Positions 9,663 through 17,956 of a DNA stretch of 64,000 bases are shown one piece after another. The notes below the pieces were generated by a model, which was not told the DNA's origin, searched no databases, and saw only the letters and a program-made list of their open reading frames with translations. The translations under genes were made by a program, and so were the position numbers. Source of the DNA: an uncultured Aquimarina sp. (GTDB lineage: Bacteria; Bacteroidota; Bacteroidia; Flavobacteriales; Flavobacteriaceae); NCBI RefSeq assembly GCF_947495315.1, contig NZ_CANLYD010000009.1:171235-235234 (forward strand), read 5' to 3'. Each line of letters opens with the position of its first letter. Position 1 is the first letter of the stretch.

Positions 9663-9738
9663 ATTTTTTGAGATAAAAGAAAAATAGAATAAAGAGATAA
9701 AAGACAATTCTCTTTATTCTATTCTCTGTATTCTTGGT

Positions 9739-12700
9739 CTACCCAACCACATTCACAATCTTACCTGGTACCACGATTACCTTTTTAGGAGTTCTACCAT
9801 CAAGTTGTTGTTGTGTTTTTTCGTGCGCCATTACAGCAGCTTCGATATCTTCTTTACTTAAGTCTAATGATAATTCCATCATAAAACGCATTTTACCATT
9901 AAATGAAATAGGATATTGCTTTGTACTTTCTACCAAATGCTTCTCTTCAAAAATTGGAAACTCGGCTGTGGAAATTGAAGTTTCATTACCCAATTTATTC
10001 CATAACTCTTCTGCAATATGCGGAGCATACGGAGAAACTAGCACCAATAATGGTTCTAAAATTGCTCTGGAATTACATTTCTGAGCTGTTAATTCATTTA
10101 CTGCAATCATAAAAGTACTTACCGAAGTATTAAAAGAGAAATTCTCTATATCTTCTTCTACTTTTTTGATCGTTTTATGCAAGGTTTTTAGATTATCCTT
10201 AGTAGGTTCTGTATCGCTTACGCTGAAAATATCTCCATTATGATATAGTTTCCATAATTTCTTTAAGAAAGAATGAACCCCTGTAATTCCAGCAGTATTC
10301 CAAGGTTTTGCTTGTTCTAGCGGCCCTAAGAACATCTCATATAGTCGTAAACTATCAGCTCCATATTGTTCACAAATACCATCTGGATTTACTACGTTGT
10401 ATTTGGATTTGGACATTTTTTCTACTTCTCGTCCGACAATATATTTGCCATCCTCTAAAAGGTAAACTCCTTTGGATATATCATCATATCTTTTATCTTT
10501 CTTGAAAGAATCAATATCTAATTCATCGGTTAAACCTTTTAATAAAGAAATATCAACATGTCTTTTCAATACATGTGAAGCTCCAAAATTAATTTCAAAT
10601 GTCCAATCTGATTTAGATCCATATTTTTTTTCTACCCAATCTTCAATAATAACAGAATGATTATTTTCAATTATATCATTATAATCTCTTTCAGATATAA
10701 AAATTGGTTCAGGTCTTGGAACATCTATACTTATATTCCCTTTTGTTTTATTAACACAATTCAACAAGTAAACATAAACAAAAGCACTAGTTCCCAAAAT
10801 CATTCCTTGGTTGATCAACTTCTTTGCAAATTCATCAACTGGTACAACACCTCTATCAAATAAGAACTTTTGCCAGAAACGTGCATATAATAAATGACCC
10901 GTAGCATGTTCACTTCCTCCTATATATAGATCGACATCTTTCCAATACTTAATAGCATCTTGAGAAAACACCTCATCTTCATTATTAGGATCCATATACC
11001 TATTAAAGTAATAGGAACTTCCTGCCCAACCTGGCATCGTATTTAACTCCAAAGGAAATACTGTTGTATGATTTATTTGATCATTCGCAACTACTTCATT
11101 CTTTTCTGTGTCCCAAGCCCAAACATCGGCACGACCTAATGGCGGCTCACCAGTTTCTGTTGGCAGATATTTTTCTACTTCCGGTAATTGGATTGGTAAA
11201 TGTTTTAGATCGATCATCTGCGGCATTCCATCTACATAATATACGGGAAACGGTTCTCCCCAATAGCGCTGGCGGCTAAACACTGCATCTCGCAACCTAT
11301 AATTTATTTTACCTTTTCCTTGACCTAATTTCTCTAACTCATAAATCGCGGTTTTTACCGCTTTTTTATATTTCAAACCATTTAAAAAGTCCGAATTGGT
11401 AATGATTGTATTGTCTTTATCTGCAAACGCTTCTTCAGAAATATCTATTCCTTCAAAAATATTAGGAATAGCAATCCCAAAGTGTTTTGCAAAATCATAA
11501 TCACGTTGATCTCCACAAGGTACCGCCATAACAGCTCCTGTACCATATCCGGCTAAGACATAATCACCGATCCAGATTGGAACTGGTTCCTTAGTAAATG
11601 GATGCTCAGCGTAAGCTCCTGTAAATACACCACTAATGGTTTTTACGTCGGCCATACGATCACGTTCACTACGTTTTGCTGTTGCTTCTATGTACGTATT
11701 TATCGCTTCTTTTTGTTCTGGAGTTGTAATTTTGGCTACCAATTCATGTTCTGGAGCTAATGTCATAAAACTTACTCCAAAAATGGTATCAGGACGTGTA
11801 GTAAACACATCGATTGTGTGTTCCTTCACATCCTCTCCTAAATCCTCCCCAGAGGGAAGGACTTTTAGCGTCTCTTCAATTTTACCTACTACTTTATTTA
11901 TATCGCTTATGACTTCATCATTTGTAAAACGTAAAAGGGTGTACCCCTTCTTTTCCTCTAATATTAATTGTCTCTCCTGATCTGCTTCTTTTTGATGATC
12001 ATGAATTTCTCCATCAACTTCAATAATGAGTCTTTTAGAAAGGCAAACAAAATCCACTATGTAAGCATCAATAGGATGTTGTTGTCTAAATTTATGTCCT
12101 AGCTTCTTTGTCTTTAATTTTTCCCATAAAAGAGCTTCTGCTTTAGTAGGATTGGCTCTCATTTCTTTAGCTCTTTCCAAAAGTGCTCCAGCAATTTCTG
12201 GATTTCCAGTCAAATACCCTGCACTTTGCTCCCTTTCCTCTGGGAAGGGTTGGGGATGGGAAGAGAGGACATTAAACGTCACACTTGCTCCTTCAGAACG
12301 ACCAATCCAATTGGTTTGAGAATCTTTTAGTGGCTGAGGCCAATCAATAGTATTTAATCCATCTATTAAACGTTGTGCATATGCAGAAATACGCATACTC
12401 CATTGTGTCATCTTTTTACGAATCACCGGATAACCACCACGCTCAGAAACACCATTTACGATTTCATCATTAGCTAATACCGTTCCTAATTGCGGACACC
12501 AGTTTACTTCGGTTTCTGCTAAATAGGTTAATCTATACTTTAGTAATACTTCTTGTTTTTCTTTTGATGAAAAAGCATTCCAGTCAGCAGCAGTAAATTC
12601 TGTTATATCTTCATCGCAAACAGCGTTTACTTTTGCATTCCCTTCATTAGAAAACACCTGTTCTAATTCACTAATGGGTCTTGCTTTATCGGCATCATTA

Positions 12701-13146
12701 TCATACCAGGAATTGAACAACTCAATGAAGATCCACTGCGTCCATTTATAAAACTTAGGATCACTGGTTTTTACTTCACGACTCCAATCAAAAGAAAATC
12801 CTATTTTATCCAATTGCTCGCGATATCTAGCGATATTTTCTTTGGTAGTGATTGCAGGATGTTGACCTGTTTGGATCGCATACTGCTCTGCAGGCAAACC
12901 GAATGAGTCATATCCTTGCGGGTGTAATACGTTAAATCCTTTGTGACGTTTATATCTTGCATAAATATCACTGGCAATATATCCTAATGGGTGCCCAACG
13001 TGTAGTCCTGCTCCAGAAGGATAAGGAAACATGTCTAGTACATAGTATTTTGGTTTATCACTGTTGTTTTCAGCTTTAAACGTTCCATTCTCTGCCCAAT
13101 AGGCTTGCCATCTGGCCTCAATCGTATTAAAATCGTAACTCATCAT
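9739..13146 (-). CDS. leuS: leucyl-tRNA synthetase with an in-frame DUF559 cassette
   Basis: Leucyl-tRNA synthetase, charging tRNA-Leu. At 1135 residues it is longer than usual. The class I HIGH equivalent HVGHPLGY is near residue 50, the editing-site TTRPDT lies a few residues after residue 440, and KMSKS is at 910-914. Residues 294-438 come entirely from a foreign cassette encoding a DUF559 nuclease-like domain (see 11832-12268). Without it the enzyme would be 988 residues and the joint would read FNVKEHTIDVF, as expected of the family. A stretch of about 50 residues before KMSKS also looks longer than in relatives I remember. The frame is intact throughout, so the gene should be functional. 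Confidence 0.95.
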   Translation of the reverse strand: MMSYDFNTIEARWQAYWAENGTFKAENNSDKPKYYVLDMFPYPSGAGLHVGHPLGYIASDIYARYKRHKGFNVLHPQGYDSFGLPAEQYAIQTGQHPAITTKENIARYREQLDKIGFSFDWSREVKTSDPKFYKWTQWIFIELFNSWYDNDADKARPISELEQVFSNEGNAKVNAVCDEDITEFTAADWNAFSSKEKQEVLLKYRLTYLAETEVNWCPQLGTVLANDEIVNGVSERGGYPVIRKKMTQWSMRISAYAQRLIDGLNTIDWPQPLKDSQTNWIGRSEGASVTFNVLSSHPQPFPEEREQSAGYLTGNPEIAGALLERAKEMRANPTKAEALLWEKLKTKKLGHKFRQQHPIDAYIVDFVCLSKRLIIEVDGEIHDHQKEADQERQLILEEKKGYTLLRFTNDEVISDINKVVGKIEETLKVLPSGEDLGEDVKEHTIDVFTTRPDTIFGVSFMTLAPEHELVAKITTPEQKEAINTYIEATAKRSERDRMADVKTISGVFTGAYAEHPFTKEPVPIWIGDYVLAGYGTGAVMAVPCGDQRDYDFAKHFGIAIPNIFEGIDISEEAFADKDNTIITNSDFLNGLKYKKAVKTAIYELEKLGQGKGKINYRLRDAVFSRQRYWGEPFPVYYVDGMPQMIDLKHLPIQLPEVEKYLPTETGEPPLGRADVWAWDTEKNEVVANDQINHTTVFPLELNTMPGWAGSSYYFNRYMDPNNEDEVFSQDAIKYWKDVDLYIGGSEHATGHLLYARFWQKFLFDRGVVPVDEFAKKLINQGMILGTSAFVYVYLLNCVNKTKGNISIDVPRPEPIFISERDYNDIIENNHSVIIEDWVEKKYGSKSDWTFEINFGASHVLKRHVDISLLKGLTDELDIDSFKKDKRYDDISKGVYLLEDGKYIVGREVEKMSKSKYNVVNPDGICEQYGADSLRLYEMFLGPLEQAKPWNTAGITGVHSFLKKLWKLYHNGDIFSVSDTEPTKDNLKTLHKTIKKVEEDIENFSFNTSVSTFMIAVNELTAQKCNSRAILEPLLVLVSPYAPHIAEELWNKLGNETSISTAEFPIFEEKHLVESTKQYPISFNGKMRFMMELSLDLSKEDIEAAVMAHEKTQQQLDGRTPKKVIVVPGKIVNVVG
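11832..12268 (-). mobile_element. DUF559 cassette inserted in frame in leuS (437 bp, 4-bp target duplication)
   Basis: In the coding direction the element opens with CCTCTC and closes with GAGAGG, and each end carries a second inverted block CCCAGAGG(A/G)AAGG a little further in. The four bases ACAT (plus strand) stand on both sides, at 11828-11831 and 12269-12272. Removing the element and one ACAT restores an ordinary LeuRS reading frame. Element plus duplication is 441 bases, exactly 147 codons. It encodes a complete DUF559 (Vsr/PD-(D/E)XK-like) domain: MRANPTKAEALLWEKL, then YIVDFV, then LIIEVDGEIHDHQ, then LLRFTNDEV. An internal ATG at 12162 could start a free-standing domain. No transposase is encoded. 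Confidence 0.88.
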
Positions 13147-13217
13147 CTGAAATTAAGACCGCAAATTTACGATTTTATGCGAGTTAAACGACAGATCACT
13201 TTTAAGTTCTTTCTAAT

Positions 13218-13430
13218 TTGATTTTCAAATTTAAACCTTCAACATTATATCTTTCATTTCTTTTGCTTGTCCAAAAGAAACGAAACAAAGAAAAAGACAC
13301 CTTTTACAAGGAATTTTTATTCGATAAATCTCATAAAACCATACTCAAAACTTCGCGTCGCATCGTACCTCGGCTCCTGAATCTCGAAGCTTTTGGGTAT
13401 ATATTCTGTGTAAAAGGATAAAAAAGCTTC
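13218..13430. repeat. non-coding spacer with dispersed-repeat-like sequence
   Basis: The 292 bases between leuS and the ketopantoate-reductase-like gene hold no credible gene. They contain a 9-bp hairpin TTTCTTTTG / CAAAAGAAA (13257-13265 with 13272-13280) followed by an A/G-rich tract. A second, looser inverted pair is CCTTTTACA / TGTAAAAGG (13300-13308 with 13409-13417). The first motif resembles a repeat I remember from several bacterial genomes. A small open frame here lacks any protein-like features. Confidence 0.5.
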
Positions 13431-13438
13431 GCTAAATT

Positions 13439-14368
13439 CTAAGGTTTTAATCTAGCTTTTGCTTCCATTGGTTGTAAACAACTATAAATAAATCCATTTA
13501 TAGGTGTGTCCAGGCCTAGTTTTTTACCCTCTTTGACAATAAAACCATTAAAATTATCCAGTTCAGAAGGTCTTCCTTCCATAATATCTCTTTGAGTCGA
13601 GGCTGTTGCAGTAAAAGGTTGCTTTCCTATAAAAGTCATGATTCCATCTACAATAGCTGAAGGCATTTCAATTCCTTTGGCTATAGCTATCTTATAAATC
13701 TCAGTAGCTGTTGCTCTAAGCATCTTATTCAATTCAGGATGCTCATACATTTCTCCAATCGTTGCTCTGGTGAGCGCTCCTAAACCACTAACAGTGGCGA
13801 TGAACATAAATTTGCTCCAGATATCTACTCGGATATCCTCAGAGATCTTGTTCTTAAATCCTGCTTTGTCAAAAACAGCTTTCACACTTTGTAAACGATC
13901 AGATCTACTTTTATCCAGTTCTCCAAAAATAACTTCAGGTGTATGACCAAAATGTGAAATAACTCCAGGAGATTCTATTTTACTGTAGATCTTACACAAT
14001 CCGCCCAGCACATGTTTTTCATCTACAACGGAACACACTTTTTCGGCATTATCTGCACCATTTTGTACTGGAATCACAACGGTATCGTCTTTCAGGATTG
14101 GTTTGATAAGTTCTGCTGCATCTTGTACCTGCCAGGATTTTGTACAGATTAAAATCAAATCTGCTTTTTCAACTTTGTGTATATCATCAGTAACTAAAAA
14201 AGGTCTCGTAACAAAATCGCCATCAATACTCTTAACTTGCAACCCATTCTGAAGTATAGCTTCAAGATGATTTCCTCTGGCAATCATCGAAACTTTTTGA
14301 TCTGAATTGGCAATTTTTCCTCCAAAATATCCTCCTACACCACCAACACCTATAATAACTGTATGCAT
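13439..14368 (-). CDS. 2-dehydropantoate 2-reductase family protein
   Basis: A 309-residue NADPH-dependent reductase of the ketopantoate reductase (PanE/ApbA) family, which makes pantoate for coenzyme A. The nucleotide-binding GVGGVGGYFGGKIA opens the protein, the catalytic-lysine region VDIWSKFMFIATVSGL is in the middle, and PSELDNFNGFIVKEGKKLG is near the end. Several paralogues of this family act on other 2-oxo acids, so PanE itself is likely but not certain. Confidence 0.85.
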   Translation of the reverse strand: MHTVIIGVGGVGGYFGGKIANSDQKVSMIARGNHLEAILQNGLQVKSIDGDFVTRPFLVTDDIHKVEKADLILICTKSWQVQDAAELIKPILKDDTVVIPVQNGADNAEKVCSVVDEKHVLGGLCKIYSKIESPGVISHFGHTPEVIFGELDKSRSDRLQSVKAVFDKAGFKNKISEDIRVDIWSKFMFIATVSGLGALTRATIGEMYEHPELNKMLRATATEIYKIAIAKGIEMPSAIVDGIMTFIGKQPFTATASTQRDIMEGRPSELDNFNGFIVKEGKKLGLDTPINGFIYSCLQPMEAKARLKP

Positions 14369-14440
14369 ATTCTTTTTAGATTATTAGATTGATTAGATCG
14401 CTTGTCTAATGGCAACCGTGTTTAAACTTTTTCCATTCAT

Positions 14441-14523
14441 TTTGGATTCCGGCCTACGCCAGAATGACAAAAGAAACGGTGTTATCAAAGCACTTGTCAT
14501 TCCAGCGTAGGCCGGAATCCAAG
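14441..14523. repeat. long imperfect inverted repeat
   Basis: Two 30-base arms (14441-14470 and 14494-14523), each other's reverse complement except at about three positions, separated by 23 bases. The core GGATTCCGGCCTACGC is GC-rich compared with its surroundings. The arms resemble a dispersed repeat known from many bacterial genomes (copies read roughly as CATTCCAGCGTAGGCCGGAA). It lies in the otherwise empty 347 bases between the panE-like gene and ftsX. Confidence 0.85.
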
Positions 14524-14715
14524 CTTAACAATAATTAAAGATGTAATTTCAAAAAATTTTAATCCTTATTGGACGTTACCTTTATAAATCAAAGTTAATT
14601 AAAACATCATAATAAATAGATCTCGCGCTACAGTGAGATTAATTCTGAAATGAGATACATTTTAGAATTAAAAGTCTCATTAACTTTATTATTTTTACCT
14701 GCAAAACAAATTTTT

Positions 14716-15594
14716 ATGAGTTCATCTTTTGAAAAATATCAGAAACGCAGACTAATTTCCTCGTATTTTTCTGTGGTTATTAGTATTTCTCTGGTACTTT
14801 TTTTATTAGGTTTACTAGGACTTTTGGTATTAAACACAAAAAAAGTTGCAGATCATTTCAAAGAAAAAATTGCACTTACTATTTATCTAAAGGACACTGC
14901 CAAAGAAGTTGAAATCAAACAAATGGAGAAAAGTCTAGCGCTAGCAGAATACACAAAATCAACGACCTATATATCTAAAGATGAAGCTGCAGAAGAACAT
15001 AGTAAAGATATTGGAGAGAATTTTATGGATTTTCTTGGATACAATCCACTTCAGAATTCAATTGATGTGTATCTAAAAGCTGATTTTGTAGATCAAGTAA
15101 AGATTGATGAAATTACTGCATCTATTACTAAAAAAGATTTTGTAGATGAAGTAGCGTATGACAAACCTTTGATCTCTTTATTAAATGATAATATCAAAAA
15201 AATAAGTTTTTGGGTTTTGTTGATTAGTGGAATTTTTACTTTTATCGCCGTACTTCTGATTAATAGCTCCATCCGACTTTCTGTATACTCTAAACGTTTT
15301 ATTATTAAAACCATGCAAATGGTAGGCGCAACCAAAAGATTTATTCGCAGGCCTTTTGTATGGAAAAGTGTCCGTTTGGGAATGATCGGAGCCATTGTCG
15401 CTCTTATCGGAGTTGGAGTCGTTTTATACTATCTAGATAAAGCTTTTCCGGAATTGGCATTACTTAGTGATGAAATATTACTTATTGGTTTATTTGGAGG
15501 AGTTTTTGGAGTTGGTGTCCTAATTACTTGGATAAGTACATATTTTGCCACACAACGTTTTCTGAATCTCAGAACTGATGAATTGTATTATTAG
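14716..15594 (+). CDS. ftsX: cell division protein FtsX
   Basis: FtsX, the membrane part of the FtsEX complex that couples division to peptidoglycan hydrolysis, 292 residues. One membrane helix near residues 18-40 is followed by an extracellular domain and three C-terminal helices, the FtsX layout. The start at 14716 (MSSSFEKYQKRRL) is chosen because the family begins this way; the 22 upstream codons of open frame are not conserved-looking. ftsE is not in the window. The gene heads an operon with lgt, uppP and truB. Confidence 0.88.
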   Translation: MSSSFEKYQKRRLISSYFSVVISISLVLFLLGLLGLLVLNTKKVADHFKEKIALTIYLKDTAKEVEIKQMEKSLALAEYTKSTTYISKDEAAEEHSKDIGENFMDFLGYNPLQNSIDVYLKADFVDQVKIDEITASITKKDFVDEVAYDKPLISLLNDNIKKISFWVLLISGIFTFIAVLLINSSIRLSVYSKRFIIKTMQMVGATKRFIRRPFVWKSVRLGMIGAIVALIGVGVVLYYLDKAFPELALLSDEILLIGLFGGVFGVGVLITWISTYFATQRFLNLRTDELYY

Positions 15595-15599
15595 GATTT

Positions 15600-16427
15600 A
15601 TGGAACCACTGCATTGGAACGTTGATCCGGAAATTACTACTCTCTTTGGTGTTTTTCCAATAAAATATTACGGATTATTTTTTGTTACCGGATTATTGTT
15701 AAGTTATACCGTTCTAAAAAAGATATTTCTTTCAGAAAACATTCCATTAAAAAATCTAGATACTCTTACTAATTACGTATTTATTGGCACTTTGATTGGA
15801 GCAAGATTAGGGCATTGTTTATTTTATGATTTTGCATATTTCTCGCAACATCCTTTAGAAATTTTCCTTCCATTCAAAATATCATCAGAAGGTTGGAATT
15901 TCACAGGTTTTGCCGGTCTGGCTAGTCACGGTGGTGCAATCGGAATTTTGATTGCTATCACATTGTTTGTCATAAAGACCAAAACTCCCTTCTTATGGAT
16001 TATGGATAAAGTAAGCATAGTCACCCCAATTGGATGTGCCTTTATTCGTTTTGGGAATTTTATGAATTCTGAAATCTATGGAAAACCTACAAATAGTAAT
16101 TACGGAGTAGTTTTCGTAAAGGATGATTTAATCGCCAGACATCCAACTCAATTATATGAAGCCTTTTCTTTTCTAGCTATCTTTGTTATACTCTGGTATC
16201 TTAACAAAAAGAAGAATTTCTTTCATCAAAATGGGGTGGTTTTTGGGATATTTTTAATTTTAATGTTCTCTGCAAGATTCATTATCGAATTCTCTAAAGA
16301 AAATCAGGTAGCTTTTGAAGATACTATGGTATTAAATATGGGGCAATTGTTAAGTATTCCTTTTATCTTAGTGGGAGTTATTTTAGTAACACTTAGAATA
16401 TTGAAAAAAGAAGCTGTAACTTCTTAA
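15600..16427 (+). CDS. lgt: prolipoprotein diacylglyceryl transferase
   Basis: Lgt adds diacylglycerol to the lipobox cysteine of preprolipoproteins in the inner membrane, the first step of lipoprotein maturation. The protein has 275 residues with about seven membrane helices. ASHGGAIG carries the catalytic-region HGG, and FIRFGNFMNSEIYGKPT is the Lgt signature. Only five bases separate it from the ftsX stop, so the two are co-transcribed. In flavobacteria as I remember them, ftsX is usually followed directly by the DUF3098 gene, so lgt and the next gene look like an insertion into this cluster. Confidence 0.9.
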   Translation: MEPLHWNVDPEITTLFGVFPIKYYGLFFVTGLLLSYTVLKKIFLSENIPLKNLDTLTNYVFIGTLIGARLGHCLFYDFAYFSQHPLEIFLPFKISSEGWNFTGFAGLASHGGAIGILIAITLFVIKTKTPFLWIMDKVSIVTPIGCAFIRFGNFMNSEIYGKPTNSNYGVVFVKDDLIARHPTQLYEAFSFLAIFVILWYLNKKKNFFHQNGVVFGIFLILMFSARFIIEFSKENQVAFEDTMVLNMGQLLSIPFILVGVILVTLRILKKEAVTS

Positions 16428-16438
16428 CGTTAATAATT

Positions 16439-16846
16439 ATGCAAAAAACCGGTAAAATATTTTTTTCTATATCCGCTGTATTGTTTATTATTTTTATGTG
16501 GATAATGATTCAGACATTTAAGCCTATCCGCAATGTACAGCCGGATGAAGTCATAGAAATTACAGGTATTGTTACAAAAATTGAAGAAGGAAGTGGTTTT
16601 GATATTGCCATAACGTTAGAAAATGACAGTCATTACTATTATATCAATCGCGGCTTGGAACAAGGACTCACTATAGAAAATTTACAAAAAGAAATCCTAA
16701 ATAAAAAGGTTACTTTGTATCCTATTCATAGATGGACTATATTTACACGCGACAAGATTATGGGACATATATCCAAATTAATGATCGAAGATCGGGTGAT
16801 TTTTAATGAAATAAATAACGACATTCATGAGCAAACAATCCAATAA
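16439..16846 (+). CDS. unknown membrane-anchored protein in the ftsX-uppP operon
   Basis: A 135-residue protein with one N-terminal membrane helix (about residues 7-27) and a soluble domain of alternating strands beginning EVIEITGIVTKIEEGSGFDIAI. This could be an OB-like or small beta-barrel fold, but I do not recognise the family. It starts 11 bases after lgt, and its end overlaps the DUF3098 start by 20 bases in another frame, which argues for tight co-translation. Its position suggests an envelope role. Confidence 0.75.
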   Translation: MQKTGKIFFSISAVLFIIFMWIMIQTFKPIRNVQPDEVIEITGIVTKIEEGSGFDIAITLENDSHYYYINRGLEQGLTIENLQKEILNKKVTLYPIHRWTIFTRDKIMGHISKLMIEDRVIFNEINNDIHEQTIQ

Positions 16847-17093
16847 CAGCGCACCGCATAAACCAGATTTCGTTTTTGGAAAAAAGAACTATGTAGTAAT
16901 GGCGATAGGCATTGCTGTAATTGCCTTAGGATTTATTCTTATGGCTGGAGGAGGAAGTGATGACCCTAATGTCTTTAACCCAGATATCTACAATTTTAGA
17001 AGAATTAGACTAGCACCTACGGTTGTTTTAATTGGTTTTGGAATAGAAGTGTATGCTATTTTATTAAACCCTGATAAGAAGAAAAATCAGTAA
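16827..17093 (+). CDS. DUF3098 family membrane protein
   Basis: An 88-residue protein with a soluble N-terminus (HKPDFVFGKKNYVVM) and two hydrophobic helices around residues 24-43 and 62-80. It matches the DUF3098 family, found in Bacteroidetes next to ftsX and uppP. The function is unknown; the location ties it to division or wall synthesis. It overlaps the gene before it by 20 bases. Confidence 0.85.
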   Translation: MSKQSNNSAPHKPDFVFGKKNYVVMAIGIAVIALGFILMAGGGSDDPNVFNPDIYNFRRIRLAPTVVLIGFGIEVYAILLNPDKKKNQ

Positions 17094-17152
17094 TTAAACA
17101 ATTTATCTTCTGGTAATTATATATTTGCATCGAATTTTAGAAATCTTTCATT

Positions 17153-17947
17153 ATGGAGATTATTGATGCAATTATTTTAGGCGTTATTCAAGGACTTACA
17201 GAGTTTCTTCCTGTTTCTTCTAGTGGTCATTTAGAATTAGGAAAAGCTATTCTAGGGGATCAAAGTGTACCTGAAGAATCACTACTTTTTACGGTTGTTT
17301 TACATTTTGCGACAGCACTTAGCACTATAGTAGTCTTCAGAAAAGACATCTGGGAGATTATTAAAGGACTTCTGAAATTCAAAAAAAATGATGAAACGAT
17401 GTTCTCTTTAAGAATTATCGTTTCTATGATTCCTGCTGTTCTTATTGGTTTATTTTTTGAAGAACAATTAGAACAACTTTTTGGTGGAAACATCATGTTC
17501 GTAGGCTTTATGCTTATCATCACTGCTATCCTACTATGGTTAGCTGATAAAGCCAAAAACACAGCAAAAATAGTTACGACTTCTAATGCATTTGTTATCG
17601 GAATTGCTCAGGCGATAGCTATGTTACCTGGAATTTCGAGAAGTGGCGCTACTATTTCGACTTCTGTGTTACTAGGCAATGACAAGACCAAAGCAGCAAG
17701 ATTTTCATTTCTAATGGTGATTCCTTTAATTTTCGGTAAAATTGGTAAAGACCTTTTAAGCGGAGATCTTACTGTTTCTCCAGAAAGTAGTACACCTTTG
17801 ATTCTAGGGTTTATCGCAGCGTTTATTTCTGGTCTTTTTGCCTGTACTTGGATGATTTCCTTGGTAAAAAAGAGTAAATTATCATATTTTGCCTTATATT
17901 GTATTGTTGTTGGCGTTGTAGCCATCATCTTTGGTTTTATTAAATAG
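17153..17947 (+). CDS. uppP: undecaprenyl-diphosphatase
   Basis: UppP (BacA) removes a phosphate from undecaprenyl pyrophosphate so that the lipid carrier for wall synthesis can be reused; it also gives bacitracin tolerance. The protein has 264 residues and about eight helices. Both signature motifs are present: LPVSSSGHLELGKAI near residue 20 and PGISRSGATISTS near residue 160. A TATATTTG box at 17120-17127 could be a -7 promoter element of its own, in addition to read-through from ftsX. Confidence 0.95.
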   Translation: MEIIDAIILGVIQGLTEFLPVSSSGHLELGKAILGDQSVPEESLLFTVVLHFATALSTIVVFRKDIWEIIKGLLKFKKNDETMFSLRIIVSMIPAVLIGLFFEEQLEQLFGGNIMFVGFMLIITAILLWLADKAKNTAKIVTTSNAFVIGIAQAIAMLPGISRSGATISTSVLLGNDKTKAARFSFLMVIPLIFGKIGKDLLSGDLTVSPESSTPLILGFIAAFISGLFACTWMISLVKKSKLSYFALYCIVVGVVAIIFGFIK

Positions 17948-17956
17948 TCCCCAATA

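Noticed and set aside
9734..10084. Plus-strand open frame opposite the 3-prime end of leuS (and several others opposite leuS)
   Set aside because: It has no protein-like pattern of its own and mirrors the codon structure of the gene on the other strand.
11832..12268. The leuS insert as an intein
   Set aside because: No Cys/Ser/Thr at the upstream edge, no His-Asn at the downstream edge and no splicing blocks. The direct 4-bp repeat and terminal inverted repeats point to insertion and not to a protein-splicing element.
9739..13146. leuS as a pseudogene because of the insertion
   Set aside because: The frame is open from start to stop, both class I signatures are intact, and the insert is a whole number of codons.
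13218..13421. Small plus-strand frame between leuS and the panE-like gene
   Set aside because: It is built on repeat-like sequence, is not protein-like, and is best seen as a spacer.
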